From Atopsyche davidsoni (lineage: Eukaryota; Arthropoda; Insecta; Trichoptera; Hydrobiosidae): a DNA stretch of 64,000 nucleotides. Positions 1-13,017 of this stretch are shown here, one piece after another. The translations under genes and the position numbers were made by a program. The stretch's first letter is position 1, and each line of letters begins with the position of its first letter. The stretch spans positions 1 through 64,000 of the forward strand of contig JAILWY010000022.1 of the NCBI GenBank assembly GCA_022113835.1. Direction: 5' to 3'. Under the pieces are notes generated by a model, which saw only the letters and a list, made by a program, of their open reading frames with translations, had not been told where the DNA came from and made no database searches.

Positions 1-1060
1 GAAAGCAGTAAAATCTTAATACGTATATAGAAATTACAATATTGATGGCAATTAATCGAGAATCAAAATCAAATTCTTGAGAATATAAATTTGTATAAGT
101 ATGATGCATAAGCAACAGATATTGCTGATTTATTTTATAATAAGTTATCGTTGAACTGGTAGGGATAGTTTTGAACCAATCAATCAAATTATTAATCACT
201 TGGAGTGCGGGAACCGACTTAAGTCGGCTCGCATGAATTACGCGTAGACAGCGGGAGCCGTCTAAACTCGGTTCGTATAGATTAGGGGTGGGATGCGATA
301 AAAGTGTCAACGCGGACCGATTACAACTGCGTATTACGAAATATTTGTTTGTTTGTCTTTCACAGAAATACCTATCTGCCTAGGCGAACCTTTTCAAACC
401 TGCTGGGGCAACAGGGATCATAAAAATCCCTTATAAGTAGACTACACTTTATGGCGCTGGTGGAATGCAGTACCGTTAGGGTACGAATGTATTGTTAACG
501 AGTTTTATGACCGATATCCCAGTGTGCAAAGAGAACAGTTATTGAGAAATACTTCTTGTGTCCTGACGTCTTTATTTTTTTTTTTTGAGCTTCGTGGATT
601 TACGCGTTTAAATATTTCAATAGATTGTGATATAGACATTTATATGGAAAATTTTAACCTAACAAAATAACATCGTTCCGCATAGTGTTCGCATAATACA
701 TAGATTTTTTTTTTCATATCTATAACCTTTCAGAGTACCTCTATTTTTTAATCGTTGCCCTAGATACGAGTTCATATCGCATTCGGAGCTAAAACATATT
801 CCGCATCAATCAGCATAAGACGTCAACATTAGACGATAAGGTCACATCATAAACAAAACCCTGCAGCAACCCCCAGGCGGAAACAATTGCAGAGTGACAA
901 TAACCACAGCGACCTCCGGGCGGAAACGATCTGAGTGGCGTTAACCGCAGGAACCCCCAGGCTGCAAACCCTATTATATAAGGACCGCATATTTAGAATG
1001 TTAGCTAGACTTTTGTGTTGTAAAGAACTTGTATTAAGACTATTCTTAAATAAAAACTTT
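1..1060 (+). other. AT-rich flank ending in LTR-like sequence
   Basis: No gene is seen. The last part looks like the end of a retroviral-type LTR: a TATATAAG box at 975-982, then about 70 bases later an AATAAA polyadenylation signal at 1049-1054, immediately followed by Gag-like coding sequence. Short related motifs (aacccccaggcgg / gacctccgggcgg / aacccccaggctg) repeat between 868 and 965. I did not find a matching LTR on the right side of the element, so the LTR assignment is an inference. Confidence 0.35.
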
Positions 1061-1068
1061 TTTTTAGG

Positions 1069-1633
1069 AGTTATTCCGGAAACGATATAAGGAAGAGATC
1101 ATCGCTAAATGCAGTAACTTAAACATAAATAGGAGCAGTCCAAGAACTGACGGTATCGATAGAAACAACTACTCGAATCAAAGTAGAAATTATCATGGCA
1201 ACCGGAATAGAAACTTTAATACAAATCAAAATAATAATTACATCAGGAATAATCAATTTCCTAACAATCGAAACGGAAACTTCCCGAACAATTATTTCAA
1301 TAGAAATAATAATAATTTTAATAAACCTAGTTTTAATAACTTTAATAGACCAAATTTTAATAATACTTAAGGACAAAATTTTAATCGTCCTAACTACTAT
1401 CAAAACTATCGTAACAACAGACAATTTGGACAAAAGAATGTACCGACACCGACCCCCATGTCAAGCGTACAATCACACAAAAGTAACTACGTAAAACCTG
1501 TCTAAAATTTTAATACAGGACCCAGTAATTTCCAAACAAGCAAACCTAATTGTATCGCTGAAGAACTATTTAACGCGGAGACAAACGAAAATAGTTCGGC
1601 AGAAGAAAATTTTCAATTCATGCCTCAACGAAA
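1069..1633 (+). pseudogene. Gag C-terminal fragment (errantivirus-type)
   Basis: One frame running through 1129-1500 encodes an asparagine/arginine-rich tail (runs of Asn, Asn-Arg, Asn-Phe) and then an acidic segment, as in errantivirus Gag, which lacks the CCHC zinc knuckle. In-frame TAA codons near 1368 and 1502 break it. The N-terminal two thirds are missing. The assignment rests on composition and position next to the protease, not on a diagnostic motif. Confidence 0.55.
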
Positions 1634-1639
1634 GAAAGC

Positions 1640-2095
1640 AACTTGATCGAAGTGAACAATCATGATCAATTTCGACAGTTACCATACATTACAATTAATG
1701 AACCTCCGATAAACTTACTAATAGACACGGGATCTAGTAAATCATTCCTTGACCCGAGCATAATTAACAAATATTTTAAAGACTTCATTAAACCTGGGAA
1801 TTTTAACGTAAGAACCGTAGCAGGAGAAAGCTGTCATGAAAATAGCATTTAAATGGGGTCATTCAAAGAATTTAAAACACCCGCTAAATTAAAATTTTAC
1901 TTATATAAATTCCACCTCACACTAGACGGATTAATTGGGATGGAAACCGTGAAATTATTAAAAATGCAGTTCGATTTTGAAAAACACATAGTAACCGCTC
2001 CAAATGCATACAATGAATTGGTATACCATCCCTTTAAAATCATTAAAAACAATTACGATTCCAGCTAACGGATCGGTCATTGCGGGCGTACCGAC
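1640..2095 (+). pseudogene. Retroviral aspartic protease fragment
   Basis: The translation contains the aspartic protease signature LIDTGSSKSFL (about 1706-1738), with the catalytic Asp in the D-T-G triad. A TAA at 1850 separates it from a continuation at 1853-2068 that contains the typical DGLIGMETV segment of the protease C-terminal half. A frame change follows near 2004. In an active element this enzyme matures Gag-Pol; here it is broken and joined directly to RNase H/integrase sequence because the polymerase is deleted. Confidence 0.75.
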
Positions 2096-3340
2096 AAATA
2101 AAAACGGTAACGCTGACGCATTGTCACGGATAGAAATAAACGCTAATGAATTGTACGATTTAATAGAAGACTATACAGATGATATCTCAATGTTACCCCA
2201 GGTGGGCGACGATCCGATATTAGAAGACTTTGATAGTCAAACTAACGATACGGTACATACAAGTGTAGAGGACCCGATATTCGAAATACCTCCGTCAGAA
2301 AAATCCATAAATACGTTTAAAAATCAAATAATATTCAAATTTTAAACAACAAAATAATCAAAACAATAAAGCCATTCCCGGATGTTTCGAGAATTATTTT
2401 TAACATACCTAAAGAAGAAAAGGCAATTATAAAAGTTTTTAAAGAATTCATAAAACCTAAGATAACTTACGGAATACAGTTAAACGACAATTAATTAACC
2501 CCAACCTTGCAAAAACACTTCAAAAACAACGGATACATATTAGTTAAGTGTAACACAATACGTTTGTCAGTGTAATGGATACGTTTACGTGTAAATCACA
2601 GAGATTCTTAACATTAATAGATAAATTTTCAAAATATGCACTAGCTTATCCCGTTGAATCAGTTAACATGATCAATGTTATAGAATCATTAAATGTATAC
2701 TTTTCACATCATGGCTTACCATTAGCAATAGAGTGCGACTCAGGCAAAGAGTTCGATAACCACGCTCTAAAAGAATTCTTGAGATTACATAAAATCAAAA
2801 TTCATTACGGCTCACCGATTCATCATGAATCACAAGGTACAATAGAAAGATTACGTTCAACACTTATCGAACACCTTAGGATATTAAATGCGAACACTTC
2901 AAACATAAAACAAGAAACGACCTAAGCAATTTTGGCATACAACCGTACCATACATTCTAGTCACAAAACAACACCATTAGAAATAACATTAGGACACATT
3001 AATAAATCGGATTATTTCGACATTGACACCGAACAATTGGTAACTCAAAATTACGTAGAAAGACACAAGGAAGCTACCCGATTGATGTACCAAACAATTA
3101 ACGAAAAATTAACCTATAAAAAAGAAAATATGATTAATAAGGCGAATTTAAATAGAGAAACTTTAGATACAATAGATTTAGAAGAACCTATATACATTAA
3201 GAATAGTGGGGAAATTAGAAATAAATTAGCTAAGAAGTTTAAAAATCTAGATTTAGTAATCAAACTAGAAATAAAGTATTTAGCGAAGGCCTTACGAGGC
3301 ATAAGAACGAGGTTAAACGTCCTAAAAAGAAATATTGATT
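2095..3340 (+). pseudogene. Pol remnant: RNase H end and integrase core
   Basis: The region starts with a short RNase H C-terminal motif (NADALSRI) and an acidic linker, then after several stops encodes the integrase catalytic core (2575-2925) and its C-terminal part (2932-3330). The DDE residues are visible as the Asp of MDTFT, the Asp of ECDSGKEF and the Glu of HHESQGTIERL. A TAA at 2923 interrupts the core/C-terminal boundary. The zinc-binding N-terminal domain is too degraded to recognise. An integrase would insert element cDNA into the host chromosome; this copy cannot do so. Confidence 0.8.
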
Positions 3341-3342
3341 TC

Positions 3343-4880
3343 AGAATGATCTGGGCGGCAGCCGTCGTGATCATGCTGATGACGATCGGCAAAGGACAAA
3401 TTAAACTAAGCAAAATAGAAGATAACAACCCCGGAATATTACCTTTTAAACTAGTGATAGCGAGAGTACAAAGAGCTAACCATATATTTATCCATTATGT
3501 AGAATTAAAACCCATCAGGACTCAACTTTACGTTATTAAAGACCAATTTGAACGATTAAAAATCATAGCTAGTTGTTTACGCATGTAAACGCCATCTCTG
3601 TGTTAACAGCCATATATATATGTACAATTTGTTTAGTGTTACGTTTTAACAAAAGTTCAAATAACGAAGACTAAAAAGAACACTAGAAAACAAAGGAGGG
3701 TCGATGAAAGGGACTCTCGCATGTTTCAGAAGCATCGCCAAGCCCCAGTATTTGAACGACAGTCATTTGGCCAAGACTCGACCCGTTACGATCTACACTT
3801 CTACATCAAAGAAAAAAGCACACGGCATCTTTCATTCAGGGATCACAAGAAGCCCGATGAAAGTTTGACACTAGTAATAACTTGCATGCGATCATAAAGA
3901 ATGAACTCAAGACTCTTTTCGAAACGATTGAGTACAAGTTGACTAAAACAATTAATAAAATTAATGTATACGTTAAGGATATGAGATCCAAGAGAGGTCT
4001 GATTAACGTTCTCGGAAATATAATTAAGAGCATAACAGGGAACTTGGATGGCAGTGATGCAGAGCATTTTAATTCTTTAATACAATCCCTTCAGGAAAAT
4101 CAAAATAAAATTATAAGAAACACTAAATCAGGCGTATCTCTTCACCTAAAAATGATAGAAGATTTTAACAAAACCTTCAATTCAATCAAACACAATGAAA
4201 ATAAAATCTAAACTAAAATAATGGAAATGACAGTCCTAACTAAGGACATTTTTAAATTACAGAATTATATTGAAATCAATTGACAATCTTTACAATACCA
4301 TTTGCAATATGCACGATATAATATCAGATATTGAAAATGCTATTTTGTTTTCAAAACTTAGAATTCCTCATCCATCGTTAATTTGTGTTGAATATGTTAA
4401 AAAGATGATAGCGTTAATTGAAAAAAGCGAAATTTCACCGTATCTTGTTGAACCGAAAGAATATTATAATGTATTAAAAGTAGACAGTTACCTGTCGAAC
4501 GATCGAATAATTTTCCTTATAAAATTTCCCATCATAACCGATAGAGAATTTAATTACTACCATTTGTACCCCATTCCTAATAAAAATAATGAAACCGTCT
4601 TACCAAAAACTAACTTCCTTATCCACGAGAGTGAATACTATAGATACACAAAAAAAATGAATGTGACCTCCTAAACAGAGAATATTTATGTCAGGAAGAT
4701 TCCCTAACTCAAGATGACAATACATGCCTAGGGCAAATATTCGAAATGAAATACCCAATAAATTGTAAGACGACGCCAATTCGAATTAAAGATTCAATCG
4801 TGCAAGCCTTTCACAGTGCAAATTATATATTAATTGATTTTACCGAAAACTGTACGCTTACGAATCCTAAGACAATATAA
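3343..4880 (+). pseudogene. Degenerate errantivirus envelope (Env/F-like) gene
   Basis: A hydrophobic leader (about 3343-3390) overlaps the end of Pol and is followed by a broken surface-subunit segment. At 3984-3995 the sequence encodes a furin-type cleavage site RSKR followed by a conserved Gly-Leu-Ile-Asn fusion-peptide-like start, the hallmark shared by errantivirus Env and baculovirus F proteins. Coding continues in pieces at 3882-4211 and 4270-4674 and then in another frame to about 4880, with stops between. The C-terminal membrane anchor cannot be placed with confidence. The gene is non-functional as it stands. Confidence 0.75.
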
Positions 4881-4939
4881 ACCTGGTACTTAAACATATA
4901 TCTTATTGATTTAAAACTATTAAACATATTTAAAATTAA

Positions 4940-7900
4940 ACTTTTTTAAACTACGTATCTGACTTTATGTATTAAAATAAAAATCCGTTTACATTTTTTT
5001 GCTGGCAACTCACGTATGTAACAACAATTTTGAGGTACACAAAAACCCTTATAGCAAGCCGAGAACTCCGAGAACAAGGTGTTTGTTGTCCTTTTTTTGT
5101 AGTTTCATCCTAATTTTCAAGTGTGACATATCTACAAATTAAAACTTGTATTTACGGTCAGACAGTAAAAAAAATAAAAAATAAATAAAGACTACTTTTT
5201 TTTTTTTCTTTTAAATCCTATATTGTTAAAGAGAAATCGTGAAAATAAAGTCCCGTTAAATCGGGAGATAGATGTCCATATCAAATGATTAATCTTAAAT
5301 AGAATATTTATTTCAGTATAAATTTATGCATGTTAAATATATGCACAATATATGTGCTAATGATAACGTTCACAGAAGCAGAAGCTTTTAGAGTGTTCGG
5401 AACTACATGGGAACTAAAAAAATTAGATTCTTTATTGCTCTGCTTATAAGGCAAAAAGTACAGAAATTAAAGAAAGAAATCCTATACGTGGCAAACAAAA
5501 TGGATAAATTTAGAATCAAATTTAGGTTGACATCTGACGTATGTAGTAAATGGACTTGCCTATTAAGGAAAGTATGAGAGACGAGAAGATTTAACTGCAC
5601 TTGGAGAGTTCTATATTCTCAAGCTGATGAAACCGTTCCTCAGGTCGCAGAATATGTGACATTAAAAAAAGTTTAAGCCTCATTATGGTTAAATAAAAGA
5701 AAACCTTTAAAAAGATCAGTGCGGTCAACATTATAATGTTGATTTCTTCTAAAATACTATTTTATATAATGGTACTTCATTTTTTAAATATATATTCAGC
5801 TTTCCCCCGATTTACACTGAGGATGAGTTTCTTAAAAAACCGTGTAAATAGAAATCAAACATACATGTGCATAATTCAGTCAATTATTTCAACATAAAAT
5901 AAAACTGAATATATAATTTTTTAAAAATTAAAAAAAACGGTCTGTTCATAAAATGACACAAATAGAAAGGTATAATATGTGTGTAGTTCATTTTGCATAT
6001 GGAAACAAGTAGAATTTTTTTTTATATAACCGACAATTCAATTACTTTCGTAGACTGTTATTCTATTCATTGCGATTGGTACAACATCACTTTCATCACT
6101 CTATAGTATGGGATGAGGTTCAAGTTTTGACGTTAGTTTATTAATGTGAGAGTTCTTTCAACATTCGGGTCATTTTATAAAAAATGATAATGAAAAATGA
6201 AATATAAGCGACGGTGTTAGCGAGGGAACTAATAAAAATGACTACTTGTTTCCTATATTTAAGTCCAATATTTTAATAACCGTGTACAAGGGAAATTGTC
6301 TAAATATAGTACCGTTTAAATCGGGGGATCTGTGTAAATATCAAATGATTAATCTCAAACATTGTAATTAATTCAGTATGAATTTATGAAGGTAAATTAC
6401 CTAAGAATTAGGACAATTCGATATATTAATGAAAACTCTGCGCTCAGAATACTCATAAGGGATTTTCGAAATACACTTATTTTACACGAGTAAAGTCAAA
6501 CGTCGACAGATTATTTTAAATTATATTATGAAAATTACGTTATTACATTAAGCAATGTAAAATTTATTTTTAATATACGATAAGATTGATCAAGTCTCAA
6601 CAAACGCATATCTAACTCGTATTCTGTAACGAAACAAACCGAAACCTCACACAAATACACCTAACATGTAAAAATTATAAAAAAATAATTTTAAAAAGCC
6701 TAACCAAACCTGGAGTAATAAAATCTGAAAGTAACGATACCGACAGTAGATAAAACGAATCCTGTATACCTTAATAAAATAAAACAAATAACGATTGAAT
6801 AACTGATGATCGAACCTAATGTAATTTTAGTACAAATCATTAAAGATATGAACTCCTATATTAGTATATTTACTAATCTATATGAGTAATTAAAGAACGA
6901 CTGCATAGCACTGAAACCTGACTGCATAGCAAATTTTGCTGGTAAATATATATCGATCTATATCCTACAATTATTTGATTAAAACATCCGTTTTAAAAAT
7001 ACTGTTCTACACATCTTTAACACATCAAAAAATCTTAAAATAAAAAACAATTTGTGAAGAACAACATAAGAAAATAATCTATCAAAAACACATAAAAGTA
7101 AAAGAAACAGGTGTTAAATTCTACAAGAAATGTAACACGCGTGCTGGCTTTTTGGAACATGACAGATTCATAAGAAAGTACACCGGAAGCGAGTGACACC
7201 TCGTGCAGTAGTTTATCTCACATGTTTATACCGGATTCGGATAGACAGATTCCATATTTTGGTATAAACAGACCGTTTATTAATTATTTATTCCAATTAT
7301 TAGATTAATATTCATTTGAATTGTGTTAAACACTTCTCAATATATTAACTTGTATAAGCCATACTACTCACGAGCAAAAATAATATTAAGTTTGATTGTG
7401 TTTAAATAAATAAATTTTCGATAAAAATAATTAAATTATATGCTCAATTTCCATTAGAAATATTACCAAATGATCAAATGTCATTTTAGGACATGCTGTG
7501 CATTTTACTGCAAACAAATCCTTTTTTTCAATTTTTTTTTCACATCTAATAAAAATCTCAAACTTACTCATAAGATACTCAGATAAACAACAGCCTAAAA
7601 TATTCAATTCTTACCTGCCGGTGGTAGGTGGTTGTGAATTGAGAAATTGATAAATAAATTAATAAAATTGTCTATCACAAAATGATAAAACAATGTAAAA
7701 TTATTAAAGATGCAAGTCTCAAAGTAATTGGCTTATAAAACTCCACATGCATACTTATTTATATGCTTATGTTTCTGCATAGCAACAGAGAAGTAATTCT
7801 AATTTTTCTATACAAGGAATAGATGATGCTATGTGAAAATAAATTCTAATGTGAGAATCAGACATACGAGAGCAATAAAAATGTTGTATCAAATGTATTT

Positions 7901-8140
7901 AATTAAAATGCTGGCTCATATATTTACTTAAATCTGTCACGTTCCGTCAACCGAAAAGCAACTTGTGACAAATGCAAAATACAGATTAAGCAATAATGAA
8001 AAGTGCTTTATAATGGAAAACAGTTATTAAATTGTCAAATACACAAAGCACTATCGAAAAATACTACTTTATAATAAATTGAGTGGAATCAGTAACTCTT
8101 GCTAACCGCACGACATTGTATAAGAGTAACAATTGTATAA
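4940..8140. other. AT-rich intergenic DNA with repeats, no gene
   Basis: Only short chance reading frames occur. A motif of about 110 bases is present twice in the same direction (5,225-5,340 and 6,285-6,400; both include tcaaatgattaatct). The 5,800-6,400 part matches a second locus at 40,060-40,560. At 7,600-7,810 there is a diverged relative of 12,170-12,390. Nothing else was recognised. Confidence 0.6.
5800..6400 (+). repeat. Dispersed repeat, copy 1
   Basis: Shared blocks with 40,060-40,560, in the same order and orientation: a cccgattta-type start, gtttctta-aaaaccgt, tgtgcataattca, aaaataaaact-aatata, ttcataaaat and attcattttgcatat, then a block with ccgt-taaat-gggg. No coding capacity and no terminal repeats were identified, so the class of the element is unknown. 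Confidence 0.6.
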
Positions 8141-8156
8141 GAGTAAAAACACTCAC

Positions 8157-8265
8157 CGGCTGAAGCGCCTGCAGGCCCGATCAAGCTTTCCGCTGTCAAT
8201 ATCTTGCAGCTCAGGAAAAGCCGCATAACTCCTTACACACTGCTACCACATAACACTCTGCGAAC
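8157..8265 (-). other. Candidate exon E4' (copy A)
   Basis: On the minus strand a pyrimidine-rich tract and CAG acceptor (8,266-8,268) precede about 109 bases that end in a donor CAGCCG|GTGAGT. It is the homologue of E4. A reading frame with residues LQDIDSGKLD matches E4, but a one-base shift and a TAG relative to E4 interrupt it. It is either a non-coding exon or a decayed one. Confidence 0.4.
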
Positions 8266-9449
8266 CTGAAAAACAATAAATTCACTATTAATATTTTCTG
8301 GGTTTATTCAAGCTTTGTTTTTAAATAACCGTTGTTTTCAAAATGTTGGTATACAAGTATATTTGTAACTAAAGGCTCTGTTAGATTAAAGTGACAGCTG
8401 TGATTCCAGATTTGCCACAGATATATAATAATATGATGTGCTACTCTTACGACCTTGTAAAATCGGTGAAGTTGTTGTAATTTGAAGAGTATTTATAAAA
8501 GATCTTAAATCTTCAATGTATAATTTAATTTATATTCATAAATAAGAGTAGTTGGAAAAGTGATATTAATTGAATTCAAAGTGACAAAAGAATGAAGGAA
8601 TACAAATATATGTTAATATATTTGTATATTTATTACTTATAGCTGATTGCTGGATTTGCTGTTAAACTACTGTTTAGTGTTTACAGATTAAAGCAACTGG
8701 TAAAATTTAATAGATCTGTGGGATTTTCTAGGATAATTTTACATTTGATCTACAGCAAATTTGTAACAATCATTTCTTTGACCGATAAATTTGAATGTAC
8801 CTGTTTAAAGAGATCCATGACACATTTTATGACTTCTTGTCCACTTCACCACTGAGTCTGAAAACTGTTAAACACTCTTCAAGGAGAATATTAGTTCACC
8901 AAAAACAGCACATCACTAGAACCACCGCAAACACACATCACTAGAAGCACCCCAAACACACAACACCACTTTGCAGACTGCACTAAACTGGTCAAATGTG
9001 ACCTCTGCTGCCACTGGCACAATACAGGCTGCCAAACTTAATAAATTTATAAACTCAAGGAGGCAACTTGACCTGTCAAAAACGTCACTGTTCTGTAATT
9101 TTAACATATGCAACAGACAATAAATATTTGCCTGATTGAAACTTTTAACAATATTTATTATTAGGCTTCTTGAAAATATTACACATTTGCAGTCTGGCGA
9201 ATACGCTACAGAGCTAGGTACATAGGAAAAACATGTCATTTCTAAACAATCCTTAGATAAATAAGCTCCCAGTAAACGATAAAAAAAATAATTAAAAAAG
9301 ACTGCTTCAGATTCCTGTCAATGTTACACACTACAACCTTTAATCCTGAACTCTAATCACACGATCTGATGAAAGAGGTTGGTGCAAAAAATTTATCTGT
9401 CTGTAGTTTATAAATTCAAACACGATTTCTACTTTTAATTCAACAGTAT

Positions 9450-9770
9450 TGTTACGGTCCAGCAGTAAGTTTGAAAAACGAACACCATAAACAAAGGGGC
9501 TCTGGAAGGATCGAGCGACCATCGATTAGGAGCGCCGAGACGCGGTTTTAGAGAAGCGAGGAGTGCGCCTCGCGCGAGCTCCCGAATGTTAGAGATGCAA
9601 GGGGGGAAGCCATTTTGTGATTAGTGTCAAACAGGGCTTCGGCCTGTCTGCATTCATAACAATGTTAATATAAATATATAATGTGGAAATAAATACTCTG
9701 TACGTAGATAAATAAATATAACCTGAGTTGACATAAATAAGCGTTTAAATGTGAACCCCGGCACGTTACA
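9450..9770 (+). mobile_element. Solo LTR with 4-bp target duplication (GTAT)
   Basis: The 321-bp insertion begins TGTTACGG and ends CACGTTACA, with GTAT duplicated at 9,446-9,449 and 9,771-9,774. The empty site with a single GTAT is preserved at 16,644-16,647 in copy B. AATAAA signals occur near 9,691 and 9,711. The structure fits a solo LTR left by LTR-LTR recombination. The same family recurs at 35,386-35,725. Confidence 0.85.
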
Positions 9771-12526
9771 GTATGAAGAGAGATTAGAATCATAATTCGT
9801 GGAGTACAAGAACGATTCAAAATATCAGATTTTGATCTCAAATATCAATTAATCGCAGCGGTGTATTAATTAATTGTGTGACTTCTATAGCAGGAGAATC
9901 AGCCTTTTTGCAGCCCGCGTCAATTGATTGTAATTAGAATACAACTTGCAATTGTTTGAATAAAAGTTTTAAGATTTATCTCTTCCTGTATTTCAAATTC
10001 ACATTCTCAGCGATCGTTGTTAACATATCCGCTAACTACATTATTCTTTTCCCATCTTTAAGTACTTGTATCTTCTGGTCCAACCTAAATAGATTATAAA
10101 ATCCCGCCTTTCTGTAAAGAAATGTATTGAAAAATATGAAATAGTATATGAGAATAATTAATGAAATAGCACTTCAATTTGGATCTAGTAAAATAAAGCC
10201 TGACGGAAGATATATAATATAACACACAAAAATATATGCCGTTCAGTTTACAGAAAGCTTAGAATAAGAGTTTGACAACAACAGAGCCTGGAAATTCAAT
10301 TCAGAGCGTAAATATACACATGATCCTGATTCAATCCTAAAAATGCAATCCAATAAAATACAAACCTAAAAATAATTACAAACTATTTTGTGACTTTCAA
10401 TTATTGGCAACTTGGTGATATAATTAAATTCGGTTAGAGATAATTGATAATAATAATTAATAATTGATATTTTTAAGTACATGCTAAGTTCTAACTTACG
10501 AAATGGAGATCCTTCGGAATGAAGATTTTTTATATGAAGACCTTCACACGGTCGTGAGTGAATTATTGTAAACTCCGAGATAAAACTGACTTAGCTGAAT
10601 AATTCATGATTTGATATTTTAAGAAACATGTAAAACTCTTGAGATAAATAGTATAAATTTATTGCATACAGTTATGTGGGCACAAATATTTCATCTCGAG
10701 AGTTCCCTCTTAGTGAGTTAAGATGTCTTTTTGATTTATATAAATTTGGGTCTCACAAAAGCTATATATATTTTATGAGATCTAATATTTAATATAAACC
10801 TGCCCTTCTCCTAACAAGAGAAGTCTCCAGAAGACTTCTCCAGTGATTGTTTCTGTCTCCGCGCGATAGCGGCGTCCGTGCGTGATAATATACAGCCGCA
10901 TGTCAGCGCGTGTTGTGACATACTTGTCACGATATAATAAATTAATGTTTGCATAGTTTAAAAGTAGATTAAATTGCTAACCTCCCTGGCAGGGTAACGA
11001 AAACTGTTTACCTGTCATGATAATATAAAAAGGTCTTAAAAAGTTAATAATGAAATAAGAATGTAAAGGTTAAGTTATCCGTAAATTTTATAATAAATTA
11101 GTATCTTATAAAAATGTATAGTAATATTATGTAATAAATAAAGTTTGAAAGAAAATAAAAGTATTTTTAAATAAAGTAATACAATCCACCGGCTTGTGAC
11201 AGCCCTACCGAAAACGCATCATATGGGGATCTTCCCTCCACAAAGATTCACAGACTTTGGATAGCAAAAAATTTTAAACTTTCATATAATACTTATCAAT
11301 ATGTCCAGATATGATTTCAACGCACGCTTAAATATACCCATAAAATACTGTTTTATAATACACAATTGTCTAAGACATATCTGAGGATCATAATAAAATC
11401 GCTAATATTATCTTAATAATACATATATAGGGAAATAGCTAGTCATAACCTATGATAATTCATGATATAATTAAACGTCAGATATAATTAAACATCAAAT
11501 ATAATTAAACCTCAAATATAATTAACATAAAACCGATCATAACCCGTCAAGAGTCGTATACTTTCATTAATATAATGCACACGACAGTAATTTAAGTGCC
11601 GGATTGCATAAAGGAATCGAACTCGAGAATATGCAATTCAAATTAAACATAATGTTATTAAATTATCTACTAACATAGAATTTGGTGGCTTGAGATTAAA
11701 CCTCCTGTTATTAGAAGTTATTAAGTTAATTAGTATTATGCCTGATAAAACACGATCAAATAATACGTAATTTCCTAAGAATCCCGTGAGTTACTTTAAA
11801 TAAATTAAGAAAAATCTTAATTCTGCTGCAGCCTATTCGGCAGTTCAAAATCTGCATATCTGGCCTTCGAAGTCATGTAGGCAACCTTTTTCTAGAAAGA
11901 ACCTGACACTTTGTCAAGATCTTCGCATCGCTTTTTAGATGTATGAAATTTTAAAATGCACCAAGCAGAATAAATCTATGATAAAATTCTATATTTTTCT
12001 GAGATGATTTGAGCATTGAATTGTCACAGCGTGTTAATCCTTAGATTGGACAATTTTTATTCTCTTTGTAAATCCTATAACAAATAGCATGTAAGTATTA
12101 GATATCATTTTAGGACAAGCGATGCGTTTTGCAACATATATGTGCATTTCATCAATTATTTACCTGACATCTATGAGTGATCAAGTTAATAAATCCTAAA
12201 ATGGTCAATTCTCGCTCATCAGTCGCAAGAGAAGTGATGTAAGTAATTAAAGAATCTAAATATAATTATAAAAAAATAACAATCCGTATGATTAATTAAA
12301 CATTGTAAAATTACTAAAGATGCAACTCCACGGATATATTTGTTCATTGGGTATGTTTCTGCATAACAAAAGGAAGTAATTCTAATAATAAACATCGTAA
12401 TCATTCCTTTTTAACTTCAATGCCATATCAAAAACTAATAATTAGATGTTTTTTACAATTTTCTATGATTTTTGTTGAATATATATCATTCAAACTCCAC
12501 ATAAAATTCAAAAATAGTCAACTCAC

Positions 12527-12606
12527 TCGGGGTGATGTAACTATCCGGGTTTTACGATGCCGGTATCTTGCAGATCTTGAAATTCTAATGGCATGTTTCG
12601 GCAGAC
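12527..12606 (-). other. Candidate exon E3' (copy A)
   Basis: The minus-strand acceptor is tgtttttcag and the donor CCCCGA|GTGAGT. One frame reads FQDLQDTGIVKPG and then a stop. It is the homologue of E3 and is also related in sequence to E4 (the shared LQD-x-G element). Confidence 0.4.
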
Positions 12607-13017
12607 CTGAAAAACAATAATTCAATTATTTTATAATGTTTTATTTCTAAATATTCTCTTGGTTCATCTAAATATATATTTAAATCAACATTGTGGTGAA
12701 AGGGTATATTTTAAAATATCTTCCTTTTTGTGATATACGTGTACTTTATAATATCATCAAAGATCTAAATATCTGTGATAATTAAAGGTATTCAAATGGT
12801 GTGGAAAACAAGTTGCAGACTAATTAAAAATGGAAAAAAAAAACCTAAATTTATGAGTCACTCTCAAAATAATAGAATACAAAAACACAATCTCGTTAAC
12901 ATATTTGGCATTCATTTTTGAGATTAAAAATTAAGAAAATGAAGTGTCTGAAAGCAACAACTTATTTGTTTCGGTTTAAAAAATGAAGGCAGAGTTATTC
13001 ATTGAAAATTGTATTAA

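Larger units (their letters stand above)
1060..4940 (+). mobile_element. Errantivirus-type Ty3/gypsy provirus remnant
   Basis: Fragments appear in the order Gag tail, aspartic protease, RNase H end, integrase core, Env, which is the gene order of insect errantiviruses (gypsy, TED and relatives). The reverse transcriptase and most of RNase H are missing: protease sequence passes directly into sequence resembling the end of RNase H (NADALSRI near 2110). Every reading frame is broken by stop codons or shifts, and the Gag N-terminus and primer-binding region are absent. No 3' LTR was recognised. This is a dead copy. Confidence 0.85.

Noticed and set aside
1119..1433. Minus-strand Ile/Val-rich frame
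   Set aside because: It is the antisense of the Asn-rich Gag tail.
11612..11624. tRNA-like B box (minus strand GTTCGATTCC), also at 17,411-17,422
   Set aside because: No A box or cloverleaf could be placed upstream in either copy. The motif is part of the duplicated unit and probably chance or a remnant of a SINE.
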